This document shows positions 25,110-37,639 of a stretch of DNA of 64,000 nt, one piece after another. Location: assembly GCA_914767715.1 (NCBI GenBank), contig OU612070.1, positions 22,742,025 to 22,806,024 on the forward strand, written 5' to 3'. The notes under the pieces are model-generated. The model searched no databases. It had not been told where the DNA came from and worked only from the letters and a program-made list of their open reading frames with translations. The stretch's first letter is position 1, and the number at the start of each line of letters is the position of its first letter. Position numbers and translations under genes: made by a program. Source of the stretch: Membranipora membranacea. Taxonomy: Eukaryota; Bryozoa; Gymnolaemata; Cheilostomatida; Membraniporidae.

Positions 25110-26760
25110 GAAATGCTCAGTGTTAGAGGGCACACTTTGCATATGTGAGCCCCAATCCCAGGTCCCCTGCATCGTATGAGTTGTGTTTGTCACAGGACAA
25201 CATCTGACTGCTGGCTCTTATCATTTATATTCATTGATATTGTGCCACTACTAGTAATAACTGTGAATTGTATCTTATTTATTGAAAGCTTGATCAAATT
25301 AGATTTTTCTAACAAATTATCAAGCATTAGCTTCAAAAGATCAAATATCAGAAGTTTGCCTGTGAGAAAGAGGGCACGACTTCAAAGATGTTGCTGGAAA
25401 AACTTACACTAACAAAGACTGAAAAATTTTTTCTGAAGAAGCGAAAAAATATCCAGATAGGGAAATTTGATTGTATTACAGTGGTGTCACGATCAGAGTT
25501 TCTGATATAAGTTTTGTCAATATTACCCAGGCTCAATTTTAACCTCCTGTGGCACGGACAGAATCTCTGATGGTTCAACTCTCACCTCTTCTAGCTCATA
25601 ACATGGTTGGTCTGTTGGCACAGTGTCATACTGTAACTCTGATGATTGTGAGTCTATGGAACTCCAGTTAATCACTGGTAGTACACTATTGGTGCTGCAT
25701 CCAGAATGCTATAGACATAGTTTCTTGCTCAGCACTCTCACTACGAATTTCACTTTTGAACTGTTCTAATTGGTTTCTTAAGTCACTAATTGTCTCCGTA
25801 TAAGTCATGACCTCATTAGCCAAGGATGTGGCTCGATTGAGTAGCTCTCCATATGTCAGCTCTGACAATTGTTCACTGACAGGTTGGCTCTGCGAGCTTT
25901 GTTCTGAAAGTTGTACACCACTGTAGTCAGCCGTGTCAACAACTTTCCTCTTTTTTGATCGGCTGAGCTTTGCCCTAAGCGCAGTCCTGTAGTCTGAACA
26001 TCTGGTACAGCGCATTCTGGATTGTGGTTGGCTCTCTTCGAGGAAAACTTGACAATTAGGGCTATAAACAGAGTCACGATTCACGTGTTCAAATTTCTCA
26101 TCTACATTACCAGAACAAGGGCGCCTTTTGACCAGAATGTCAAGAAATTTCATCACTTCTGTGCTGTTTTTAGGTGAGAAGAGTATAGCCCTGTCATTGA
26201 CAGTCCCTACCACAGAGCCATCCTCACATACTCTAAATTGGTGAGTCACAGTAATTTCTGAAAATAGAAACATTATCATAAACCTTTTGGATGTAGCTTA
26301 ACATAATTAGAATATGAAGTCGCCCTCCCAATTCCTAATTCAGGATGTTTAGTGACTGAAGTATTGAGATGGACGGCTCATTAATATTGTTAAGTTTAGT
26401 TATCTTCATTTTGAAATGAGCAAAAACTAGCATTGAAACCAAATTTCCTCCAAGGATCCCAAAGAAAATGGATGAATTTTACTGTGTGCACCTAGTACTT
26501 TCGACACCTACCAGTATTAGACATGATGAAGAATTCATCTTTTTTTCTCAATTTACTGAAACCAAGCTCTTCTAACTGAGCCAAAACTGGAGCAGTCAAG
26601 ATTCTTTTTCCGGCAGCTAGGTGGAGACCTCTCTTCTTCGGTCCATAAAACGGTTTACGTTTCGTCATCTTACTGCAATGTAAAGAATGAGACTCATTGA
26701 GACACAAAATCAGAAAATGTTAGGTGGCCTTACTGAACGAAAGTTGACGAGTTGTAATCA
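25110..26760. repeat. Tandem segment, unit C (partial)
   Basis: It contains the SINE-like head at ~25110-25390 (almost the same as 18.70-18.98 kb), the gene C remnant and a short upstream block. Homology fades beyond ~26760. It is separated from unit B by the degenerate array. Confidence 0.75.
25526..26668 (-). pseudogene. Tandem-family copy C, frameshifted near its 3' end
   Basis: Exon 1 is 26668-26512 and exon 2 starts at 26257, with the same splice phase as A and B. The frame ends early at 25686 (about 242 residues). Relative to B, about 14 bases are missing near 25705, in the stretch encoding the MTFRSLN segment, which shifts the frame. Downstream of the shift, homology to the acidic tail continues to ~25526, still ending in an EVKIEP-like remnant. 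In that remnant the first psi-K-x-E lysine codon reads as arginine. The N-terminal domain and coiled coil are preserved, so a truncated product is possible. I favour recent decay. Confidence 0.7.
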
Positions 26761-26769
26761 TAGTTATAT

Positions 26770-28960
26770 GAAACCAAGGCCTTTGAAAAAGTCAACGCCT
26801 CTGCTGCAGCTTTATGTGACAGTACACTGAGGTTTTATTATTCATTACAACCACTGATACATATTAAACGGATGAGGGGTACATATTGGATCCTGAGCAA
26901 GCGTATGGCTATTCATGTATGGTTGCTGGACCGCATGTCTCATGTTTGGTTGGTCCACAAGTTCAGAATCTGTAATCGCTGCAGACACTTGTCAACTTTT
27001 GTCAAGCATCTGAGTTTCCACAACATGTCAAAACCTATTGTCATTGTCACTATTGTCCATATAAGAAGAAATTTCAAGTTCTTGGAGTAAAAAATGCAGT
27101 AAATACATAAAGACTACCCTTATATCATGCAGCCATAACAACAATAATGTTCAGTGTTTGATTTGACTTGAAAATAACGGCATTAAAATTCACATACTGT
27201 TAGCTAAGCCATCAGTGTTGACAAAGCTATAAAGAAAGTGATCTGTGTCAATTGCTGACCAAGATAGACAAATCTTATTACCCTAGTGCCCTCGCTAACC
27301 CAGTGCTGGCCAGTATTGATGAATAAAAAATGAAGTGCCATTTTGCAATTTTGAATTATCATACTCCTAAAATAGTCAAAGTTTTGACAAAAATTAATGC
27401 TCTTTTACCTGACAAAACGAGAAGTGAAAGTATGTGAAAACCTTATCGAGACTGAATTATTCTTTCTAATGAGGGCGTCCTCCAAGGCAGGTGAGGGAAG
27501 TAGGAATTTATTGTGAACCAAATGGAACTTTGTGTGGGAGAAGGGGTATAATAAGAATGCCTATCACACAGTCTTCCAAGCGTAGGCTGTTAACTCAATA
27601 TTAATTTTTCCTAGCTAACTTCAAACAAAATATATGTTGAGTGATCAATGGCATGGGAATCACCTACCAACATATCCTTTGTGTATTTTGTAGTTTTGAA
27701 TCTGCAGCCCTACTTGAACTGAAATAAATACCTGATAAATTCAACCATTCATGAGTTTTTGCCTGAAATGTTTCTGCACTAGATTTGGCGTAGTCTCTGA
27801 AATCCAGTCATTTTTAGTGTATTTTACAATTGGCTTGTTAGTTCTTGTCTGTTACTGTAGGGCTAACCTTCTCTGGTACTTAGAATTCATGGCAAGGATT
27901 GCTACTGCAATTTTTATTATTCCAAATGAGTTTTGTCCGGAATATTTTGCGCTGTGCCTATCTTGGTTTGATACAAATAAATGGTCGTGTGGCGTCAGAG
28001 CCAGATGCTCCTAGTTATTGGCAGCTCCTATTCACTTGCATGGGCAAAAGTCGCTTAATTTTTTTAAATTGCAACACCAATCATAAGAATTTATATTAAA
28101 GAAAATTAACGTTTCGAAATTTGTCAAACAAGGAAAAGCTACAATTAGAATGAAAAATCAAGAAAATTTGACTAGTAGTTCTCAAGTTAGTATCCTAGGC
28201 GAGGCATGACCTTAATCTAATAGCGCAACCTGCTATAAATTACCAACTAATTACCAAATTTGGGCATCAGGCACTTTTGGTCATTTGTAAGAGCAGCTTA
28301 CCTTTTATGTTCAGATATTTCTCTCTGTTTCCTAAAATTACCCCCTGATGAGTAGGCAGGGTAATTGGTAAACAGCAAAGTCCAATAGGAGTCTCGTCTT
28401 GGATTAGGGTTCAATAACCAAAGCTATAATAGTGAATTCTTGGACGGATAGTATTGATACAATTTCTGATATAAAATTGTTTTACGTAGCTGGTAAATAT
28501 ATGGCCTCCTGGTGTGTGTTGTTGTTCTTGGTTCTCCCTGTTTAGTCCATCAGTCTCCCTCTCAACATACTTGACCAATATGTCTTATCAGTGATTTAAG
28601 CTTGAAATATCCCAACTGGACAGTGGTACACTGAGCAACCAGGAAAATCCACGGCTACATCTGCTTGTTCTCATGGCGGAATTTTAATGCTTAGGTCATC
28701 CGGTCGAGTCAAGTTAGGAACGGATGTCTATTGGATGTGAACGGAATATATGGCAACACACATCTCAGCTATTGTGCATATAACAACTCAATATTTTGAG
28801 TGATAATTACTCATTAAAGAGCAATATATAATATGATTTCTGAAGAGCTGAAACCAAGGACTTTTCACTGCAAAAGTCTCATCCGCTTCCTTGTGGCTTA
28901 AATGAAAAAAAAAACTCTATTCATGATGGGGTCGTTTCATTGGTGTATATTGTCCCTGAC
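26770..28960. other. Intergenic stretch, no gene supported
   Basis: Open frames on the plus strand (26872-27090, 27751-28014, 27899-28099) have no recognised domain, no in-phase neighbours and a composition typical of AT-rich noncoding DNA. Confidence 0.4.
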
Positions 28961-28969
28961 GGCCCATGG

Positions 28970-29060
28970 CTGAATAGCTCAGTGCGTAGAGCGTCTGCTT
29001 TATAATCACTATAAACCAGATATGGCTGTGGGTTCGAATCCCATCAAGGTCAGTTTTTTT
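28970..29060 (+). mobile_element. tRNA-like SINE head
   Basis: TAGCTCAGTGCGTAGAGC (A-box-like) and GTGGGTTCGAATCCCAT (a T-arm with a perfect 5-bp stem) are present at tRNA-like spacing. The seven bases before the D arm do not pair with CAAGGTC after the T arm, so a functional tRNA is unlikely. A SINE or tRNA pseudogene fits better. Confidence 0.6.
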
Positions 29061-29208
29061 TCAAATGGGTGCTTTATAACTGGAGCATTTTTACCGTAAT
29101 CTTCTACTGCTATTGAGTTGTTTTCTGAAAGTACCCAACAGCTCAGTGAGCTATTGAAATACCTCTCTGCTTGCACTATTTTGCTACCGATATGCAAAAA
29201 TTTCCGTG

Positions 29209-29285
29209 GTGGGAGGGCGCTTAAGCGCCCCTCCCACTCCCTCCCCGCCACGCCTACGGCGTGTGGATCGGGCTGCGCCCGATCA
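29209..29285. repeat. Three consecutive GC-rich hairpins
   Basis: The stems in order are GTGGGAGGGCGCT with AGCGCCCCTCCCAC (one bulge), CACGCC-TAC-GGCGTG, and GATCGGGC-TGC-GCCCGATC. They sit in AT-rich sequence about 150 bp after the tRNA-like head and may be part of that SINE's body. Confidence 0.7.
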
Positions 29286-29361
29286 TTATGCTCATCTCTA
29301 AAGGTCAGTGAGTGAAAATTTTAAGAATATACGCCCCTGGGTCGCTTATAGGAGTAATATA

Positions 29362-29550
29362 CTGAACCCATAGACTTAATAATAAACCTAGACAGGACAC
29401 TGTATATAGCTGAAGTGAGGCACTTAATTATGGTGACGCGACGTCACTGGAGGGTGTAGAAACAGTGATTTTTACTCATAGCTATCATTGATTTACCGCT
29501 CCCAGCTCGGGTTAAATATTGATAACTCAACTGGCTCCAATCGGAATTTA
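29362..29550 (+). repeat. Dispersed repeat, copy 1 of 3
   Basis: It starts with AGACTTAATAATAAACCTAG, then ACAGGACACTGTATATAGC and GAAGTGAGGCACTTAATT. About 190 bp match the reverse complement of 38570-38755. The first ~35 bases recur at 63950-63986. Confidence 0.75.
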
Positions 29551-30562
29551 AGTTTGAAAATTGCAATAGATTCAGCAGCTTCTGGCGATCACGCTCAAAT
29601 ACTATCAAAAGAGCAAGCTATTTAAAGCGCTGCATAGACTTAAAGCTATAATTTTTTTGCAGTTTCAGTCCTGATTAAATCCTAATATCTCAAACAATTT
29701 TGTTGGAATTTTGAGATTGAAAGTTACAATGGGTTCAGTAGCTTGTGGAGATCATTTTGATGGTCTCTTCTGCCTTGTAGCTCAAGTATAACCAGGGAGT
29801 TCAGGACTTTCTTCTTTGCTACCCCTTTCCATCAGCCAATAATTGTGTCATTATCAGTAGTATAACGGTTTTCAATTGCTTGCTTGTAGAAATGTCATTT
29901 GATTGATGTATGAATTATCTTCTCATTAAAAAAACAGGTCAGACAGAGGATCCAGCTATTTTATGCCTGAATACACCGCTGTCTTTCATTTAACGTCTTT
30001 GTTGAAGTATTTTTCCTTATCTTGCCAAACATACCAAGTTATCGACAAACAGTTGATAGCTTCAAAATATGATTCATGCGTCTGATTTTTTATGCATATT
30101 TCTATTTTCAGGAATGTGGAATGTTGACGGTAATGCCTGTTTTGGAATGTGGTTGCAGACATTGCTCTAAACTCCAAAACACAAAGGTAATTACTGTTTC
30201 CTGTATTAGCATAATTTGCAATGATTCCAAAAATGAAGTTCGTTAGACCCTATTGACACCATCATAATCCAATCAATATTGATTGCCATGCAGGAATGCA
30301 ACTCAAATATGACAGTTAGAATCATAAATTCCTCTCTTTGAAACCCTGGCATGCAGAGGAAATATCTTCAATTTGTTTTAGACATAGAATAATCCATAAA
30401 ATTACTCATTGTTTTATTGAGAACCCAAAGTAAGATGCACGGAAAATGCTCAACATCAAATGATAAAACTCAACATCAAAACAACAAGTATATCATTATA
30501 AGTCCAGTCATCAAAACTGTAATGCGGTTTCTGTGGAAAAAAAATTGATGATGGTAATATTG

Positions 30563-33500
30563 TTACTCTTCATCGCTTTCTTGCAATACTGCCATCAGAG
30601 GGGTTCTACAAATAGTCGGTGAGCCGATAGCATTCTTTTCTGGCAGGTCTGGTGACAAAACCTCTAACCATGAGCCGACATTTGAGGATGGAATCAAAGT
30701 CAGGGACTGTCCATCTATGTCTTTATTCCGAGTTATCCGTATTGAGTTGTCCCCATCTAGAGCGACGCGGGTGTGTTTAAGACTGACATATTTTTGTTTA
30801 TTATTTAATGCTGACTTTGAGCTTAGTAATATAAAGTGATCTAGTCCGTTGTTGTAGACTTTAGCGCACACTGTGACCCTTCGCTTTCCTTCAGTTTTGA
30901 TCGATAGAATTCCAGATTTTTTCAAGTGATTGTCTGAAGCTTGGAAGTTGACCTTATTCTCTTGCTGCTGTTCATAGTACTGTTTCATTGTTGGAATGCG
31001 GGGGTGTACTGTAAGACCCTCGTTGTATATTGACGGCGCCATACCTGTAATAAAGAAAGTATTTAGTCAACACATTCTCATGGTTGAAGTATTAGACACG
31101 TATTATTTCGACAATTGCTCAGAGTTTGACCTTGGGATAAGCTGTCTAAGTAAGGTGAGAGTACCTCTGGTCTGGCCCCTGACGTTTCTGGCCTTTTCTT
31201 CGAGACACAATTTGTTCTTATATCAAGCGCTCAGATCTCACCAACTAAGCATATTATCAATACTGCCATGATTGTCCACAATGATTATATAATACTAGCT
31301 TTTATATTACAATAATGGTACATTTATGTAAAATAGGCTTACCATATATATATAAAAGTGAGTTGCTGTTAATCCTCAACTGCTGCTTCTCCTTGCTTTA
31401 TTGGTATCCTAATGAAGACAAACTGGTCTGCTAGATGTAATGTTACAGAGATGTTGCTTGATTGATGATTAGCTCTGGAATGAGGTTTAATTATCATTGT
31501 TACATATTTATATCAGGCGGCTAGCCGACAATATACCATCATCTCATGACATTCTAACGATTTATCACCAAGATAATAGCCTCATATCTGTTATGTCATA
31601 AGGGTGGGCACTACATACCCCCTAACTAGTCTCGATCGCATGTTGAAGTTGAATTGCCAACATGTAAACAAGATTATAAAAATCTGTGTGAAATGGAATA
31701 AGTGTATTTTGAAGAATGAAACCCTGGTACCAAACAAGTGAATAAATATCTGCGATGAATACCATCTGATCTATGACGATAAATGTTGCAAGACAGGGTA
31801 TCTGTCGTGTCTTGTTCCTGATAATGCAACACTAGATGAATAGATGTTTTATTGTTTACAACTTCCTGTTTATCCTAAGAGGTGAACCAATAAAATTGAA
31901 CACAAGGTGTGATGTATTTTCTGTCTTGCCATATCTATAAATATCCAACAATCCAATAATCGTTGAACCTTTGAGCAGGTTACTTGTATCGTTTCCAAAC
32001 AAGTTGCAGTTGTACAGGTAAGACGGTTGGTGTGGTCGGAGGATCTTCTATCACTGGTACAAGTTAACAAAAGGACAGATCTAAGCATACACAACGTAAA
32101 AACATCACTTTCTTTGACCAAAATTGTCATTGAAATCCATACATGACAAGTAGGTAGACCCAGAAATCAGGAGGTTTCCGCGGACAAACTCCCCAACTCG
32201 GAATACGGCTCTGCGCCCCGCAGTGTCGGCGCAATTCAGCCCTCGTTTGTCATATTTCTAAGCCAAAACTTGAGCTTTCATATTATGAATTGCGTCATTT
32301 TACCTGTTTTTACATACAAGCAGTAATTGCAATAAGCAATTACATAGTTATATGCACTGCTGAGGTAGGAAAACATTGTTTGCCTTGCAAAAAGAAGCTT
32401 AAAAAGTTTTCTGGTTAAAGGAAGCTGAAAGAAGGGAGAAAAAAGGGAGATAGGGAGGGGGTGGAAAAAGACCCTAAAAACTGGGAGCCTCCCTACCAAA
32501 AAGGGAGACTTGTCAGGTATGTTGAAATCATCATCATCATCGTAACAAGATGAGCTCAAGATTTATTGGTTGAGGACCAGCAGTTACATATAACAAGGAG
32601 CTAGAGACAACTCCTTGCATAAACATTCCCTTTTGTCAACAAAAAAATCTGACTTAAGGTTATGATACCAACGTTGACCAATTTTGACATTTTATATAAC
32701 GTTGGAAAGCTAATCGAACACTGATTCTGAAAATGTTGTTTTCAGCATGACGTCATGTCATGGCGTTGCGCTATTTTGATAAATGGTAAGATAATCGGCT
32801 TTCAGGAGGATTTTTTAGGACGATGTGGCGCAGCAGCAATGGTTCACATCGGACTTTCAACTGAATAATGTTTACAAAAAACCTTTGTAGCACACCAAAA
32901 TTATATAAGCTAATTTTCCATCACCGTTATTATAATTATAAATTGATTAGCACGCTGAAACTCCTGGTAGTTACCTTGGTGACGAATACTAATGATGTTC
33001 GCAGCATGACCCCAAAAGGAATTCTTTCCACAGTTTTTGTTATAATTCCATGGGATTAAATAGGACAAAGCCACAATACAGACCACCCAATGGCCATTTA
33101 GCTAGCTTTGTCATTATTCCATACCTCTCACTGATTCATGGTGGTTATTTCTTTCTTTATACTTGCTAAGATCAGCTGAAGAAAGTAACATGTCCCACTT
33201 CTGATTAAAATACAAAAAATGCTGAGGTAGAAAATGCTCTTTATATATGGTCTTGAGAGGAGGAGTAAGGCTTTTCATAAGCCTAGTTGGCTTGGTTGGA
33301 CCTTGCAATGCAAGATATTGACTGATTTTGAGTTGTGACGTCTCTATGATACTTTTAAGGCCTTACATATGCCATTTTGTTGCAAGGTTTTATTTCAAGC
33401 TGCGTGGTTTGAGTAAAACAAAAGATTAGCAAGGGCTTAGCCCAGTAACCAGGCTAAGTTTGCCATAATATAGAGAGAATAAGTCCCAAAGTATGTCCAA

Positions 33501-34051
33501 TGGTATTTTTCTTTATATGGACAGAGCATCCGTCATTTTAGCGGAGCTGTTTGATTGAAAGTTGATGCATTGCTCTTTGCTGGATCTAGTCCAAGACTCA
33601 TAACACCTTACTGATAACTATGTGGTGGATATATCCTCCAAAAATCTCACAGTTGGTCCTCCTTATCAACTGCATTCACTTCAGCATTGTTTACGTATGT
33701 ACGCATGCATGTACCTTTATTGTGTCAATGATGACAAATAAAATGTTTCCTGCTGATAAAAGATTTGAGCTGATAAAAAATATGATATAGATGTATGGTA
33801 ATAAAAATATAAAAGAAAACTGCTAAGACTCGTTCACTACTAAATCATTAATTACGAACAGCTACTGCTTTAGCGCGACAGCAGTTCCTTCTGAGATCGG
33901 TCCAGTGTTTATCATTAACTAAACTGATTGCTAATGTTATGTACCCTGAGACATCAAGAGAATTAACAAACATCTGATTGATCCTACGGAATAATTTGTT
34001 GCGTAGGTCAACATGGGGAATAGAAATTACCAACTCACCATGCCAAGCCAT
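30563..34051 (-). CDS. Small PH-like-domain protein, two coding exons
   Basis: The main exon is 31044-30563 (stop TAA) after a TTTATTACAG acceptor. A candidate first coding exon of 13 nt lies at 34051-34039 (ATGGCTTGGCATG then GTGAGT). It joins in phase to give MAWHGMAPSIYNEG and has a good start context (A at -3, G at +4). Without it, ATG 31042 would serve. The product is about 164 residues. Residues ~45-140 look like a PH fold: SGILSIKTEGKRR strand, VYNNGLDHFILLSS, KYVSLKHTRVAL, and a terminal helix with the conserved Trp (NVGSWLEVLSP). Its tail is short and acidic (QESDEE). PH domains bind phosphoinositides or proteins. I do not recognise the orthologue. A poly(A) signal AATAAA lies on this strand at 30418-30413. 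Confidence 0.6.
31045..34038 (-). other. Long proposed intron of the PH-like gene; repeat debris
   Basis: No exon is supported inside. It contains one copy of a dispersed repeat (about 32560-33400) related to 36440-37060, and the stretch 33731-33797, which is repeated at 34733-34790 (ACAAATAAAATGTTTCCTGC). Confidence 0.4.
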
Positions 34052-34329
34052 ACTAAGCTTTCTTTGAGGTGTAGTAACTTAACCACGCGTGATTCATAGG
34101 GAGGAATCGATGTTGCACTTGCGGAACTGATTACATTTTATTACTATTGTTGGTTTTGCTCTATTTCACTAATCACAAGGCTAATCCTTTAATTGCCAGG
34201 GATTAAATTTGCTCAACTATATGGTGAAATGTCACAAGTGGAAACTTCCATTCTCCTCAATGGAATGTTGGTTAAAATTCGCAAGGGTTAGTCACTCACC
34301 ACATCGTGGCGGCGAAATAGTGTGAGCCT

Positions 34330-34390
34330 TAAGGGCGAGGCTGTAATGTCTGCCCCAATTTGCTCTCAGTTTGTAGGCATGGAAATAATA
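34330..34390. repeat. SINE-body fragment
   Basis: GGGCGAGGCTGTAATGTCTG through CAATTTGCTCTCAGTTTGTA resembles the SINE body at 37770-37822 (GGCGAGGTTGCAATATCTTC, CAATTTGCTCTCTGTTCACA). No tRNA head is seen here. Confidence 0.5.
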
Positions 34391-35811
34391 TTGGTGAATT
34401 ATGGCGCTGTGATTGGCGGCAGGTTGTTGCCAGATAGGTGCCAGGTATCATAACAAATAAATCCAGGAGACCCCTAGTAACTTATCTATGAGACTGACAC
34501 ACACCAGTCTGTTGCTGAACTCACACAACAAATCTTTGTCTCATGCAGTTCACCACATCCTTTGGTCCTTGGTCCATGCCCTCTGTCAGCGACACAACAG
34601 CAAAACTAGGGAGAGCATCTCCAAGTTCTCAAGCAGTTAAACATTGACATTAACCTCCCAGCATCATCTTGAATAGCAAACATGGAAAACCACTGAACAC
34701 ATCTAATGCAGCAAAAAGCTGAAAGCATGTTGACAAATAAAATGTTTCCTGCTGATAAAAAATATGATATAGATGCAATAGTACAAAATACAAACACTTT
34801 CCAGCGTAACTTTCAAAATATCTTTTAAAAGTCTTTTATCACTGAATAACATATACAGTACATGTAACTCCAACCAGCTGCAAGGTTGAAACAGTATGTC
34901 ACTTCACAATACCTTAAAGCTATCCCTGCTGCAATTGGGCGGCTGCCAGATAAGTAAATCTAAATGCAACTCGTAAGTGATACTATATTCATAAATTCAT
35001 ATTTGATACGTGATCTGCTTGTTTTCCCCATTCCTTCATGAAATTTTTAACTTCCTCGCATATATTTGGGTTTTGTGATTAACCAAGTGTGTCTCAAGGC
35101 CTCACTGATACTGCACAACGTGCAGCTGCATAAAACTTTGATGTTTACAGGCTGTGTACACAATATGTTTGAAATTGTGATAGTCTAAAGACGAAAGCGG
35201 ATACAGAAATTGGGTCTCTATCTGGCATTGATCCATCATTTGTTTCTTTTTTTTTGTTTTAAAATTTTTTCTCTGGCTCTCTGAGTGCAAAACATTTCGA
35301 ATGAGATGACTTTGGTTGCCAATAAAAGTATATATTAATACTGGTTCTTTTATCCACGGCTGAACTCTAATCTTACTGCACCTGGACATCTATCCCCACC
35401 ATTGTGTTTCGACACACTAGTTTCAAACTCATCGGCCTCCTTCAATGTAATCATTGACTCGCTTTGCCACCTAACCTAGCTTTGAAGGGTAGTTTGGATG
35501 GGGATCAAAATTAGGATCGAGAATGCCCAGTGGTTGAATAACAGTTAGATTTGCTGAGCGAAGCAGCGCTTCCATGCTGAGATTGGTTTTATGGTCATCA
35601 TATTGTCGTAGATTCCTGGAATGTGGATACTTTGTGAGCTGTCAGAAATAAAAAATCAGGTCAACTATTTAGGTTTGCTAGGATATTTATTTTTTCTGAT
35701 GGTGAGGCTGGTTTGTAGTCGTATGATATGACCCTACTGAATTACGTCGGCTCTGATTTTGGTATTATACTTGAGGGAGTTCGTGACCCCTTGATATCCC
35801 TCTCTTAGTGA

Positions 35812-37260
35812 CAAATCGGTAAAAAATCTATACTTTAAGATGAATCCAGGGTTCAATAGTGCAAAAAAAAAATTCATAACTCTCATTTTCTGGTCAGGAC
35901 TCCACTTTTTTGTCTAAGAGTTTTTACAATTTATCATATTTATTTACATTATAAAGAATTGCATTACGTCATTGCTAGCATATTTGGCTCTATTCTGCTC
36001 ATGCGTCTGTAAAGCCCCTTGATGTCTTTTACTGCTTGGAGCAGCATCAGAGGTTTGCTTTCATGCTTGCAACATGAATACCGTCAGGAATTGTGGGAAC
36101 AAATTCTGTTCTTCTCATGTCGGACATGAATTTTAGTAAGTCTCACAAGCCATCTTAATCCGGATATGATAAGAGCATTTAAATCTTTATATCCAGGACC
36201 ACATATGATATCCTGTCTCAAAAGGATGTCAAGCTTTCTGCCCTGGTGTAAATGGGTGAACTTACAAAAAATAATTGAGTTAACAACTTCTGGTTCCTGT
36301 GTTAGGCATTTCACACCATGAAAGTGATACATCGCTGACGTTTTTGACCTTGTTTGATTAGGTTACGGTTGTGCAAAAAATTAGATTCGTGACAAGGCTA
36401 ATTATCATGGCTTGTATGAAGTGAGGTTTCATAATCAGATGATCTCAAGATTTATGGGCCAAGACTAGCAGTTACATAAACATACTCTTTTGTAAATAGA
36501 TAATTTGACATAATGAGATGAGTAAAATTACATAAGCTGTTTTTCCATCGCTATAATTATAATTGATAAGCCCTGTTGGAGCTCTTGATGAAGTATAGGA
36601 ATGTCATTCACAGCGTGATACAAAAAGAGATTAAAATTGAATATCCCAGTTTTTGTAATAATTCCAAAGGGTTAAAAATGACAGAGCTACAAACTGGCCA
36701 CCCAATGGCCATTATTTCATATCTCTGATTGATTCATCCAGAATATCGGAAACTGAAATTTTGATGATTATTTCTTTATCTGTACTTGCCAAAATGAGCA
36801 GGAGAATACAACATAAGTCATTGCTGATTAATACAAAACTTTGAGGAAAATAAGCTGATCTTAGTCGAGAAGGTTATGAGTGTACTGTTTGTACACGATC
36901 AAAGTCGGGTATTTCGAGGAGAGGCGCAGTAAAAGTCAATACTGATTAAAAAATGCTAAATAGCGGATTGTTCTACAGTACAGAATATTAGTTTTCTAAT
37001 GTAAGGCTGTCTTTATGATGCAAGCGTAAAACCTTTGATTCTGCTCATTACAGTAGAAGCCACAGAAGTCGGCTTTAACTTAATAAAACTGAATTATATA
37101 GAGGTGACTTAATGCACTTCTATTGAATTTACATAAATCATAAGAAATGTAAAAAATACTGATAAAATAAGTGGATCCTGGACGTAAAATATGTATTATG
37201 AACAAGTTTTTGCACTATCAAACCCTGGATTCATCCTTACAGTATAGATTTTTTACAGGT
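35812..37260. mobile_element. Foldback-like segment with ~160-bp inverted arms
   Basis: 35812-35972 pairs with 37095-37260. At the outer end, AAAAAATCTATACTTTAAG with ATGAATCCAGGGTTCAATAG matches the reverse complement of 37203-37260. Further in, 'GGA(C)TCCACTT...ACGTCA' matches the reverse complement of 37095-37190. The inside includes 36440-37060, a diverged copy of 32560-33400. There is no transposase-like frame. Confidence 0.6.
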
Positions 37261-37639
37261 GTGTCATTCCCAGGGGATTAAGAAATCTCTCAACTATTAA
37301 GAAAATCAGAACATGACGTGACTCATGCAAAAACTTTCTGTCCGATCAGGAGACAGTCATACCTTCAAAACAAACAATATCCTAACAAGCAATGGACCTG
37401 AATTTTCCAAAATTCACTAAGTAGTTACTATCTAGGCATCTACTACTACGATACATCAATCATGAAACAGGGCTGTAGTCTAGGAAAAATGGTAGGGGAG
37501 GCAAAAATCCTTGAGAGTGTGAAGAAACACCAGGTTGGATACTGCAAGCTCCTCCTGTTTTAATGATTTAAATAGCTAACGGAAGCCCTAAATGAGCTGA
37601 TTCTGACATGGAATACTCGATTATAGCATTTTTAGGCCA

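Noticed and set aside
28970-29055. Functional tRNA gene
   Set aside because: A and B boxes and a good T arm exist, but the acceptor arms do not pair and the anticodon region does not fold normally. Treated as a SINE head.
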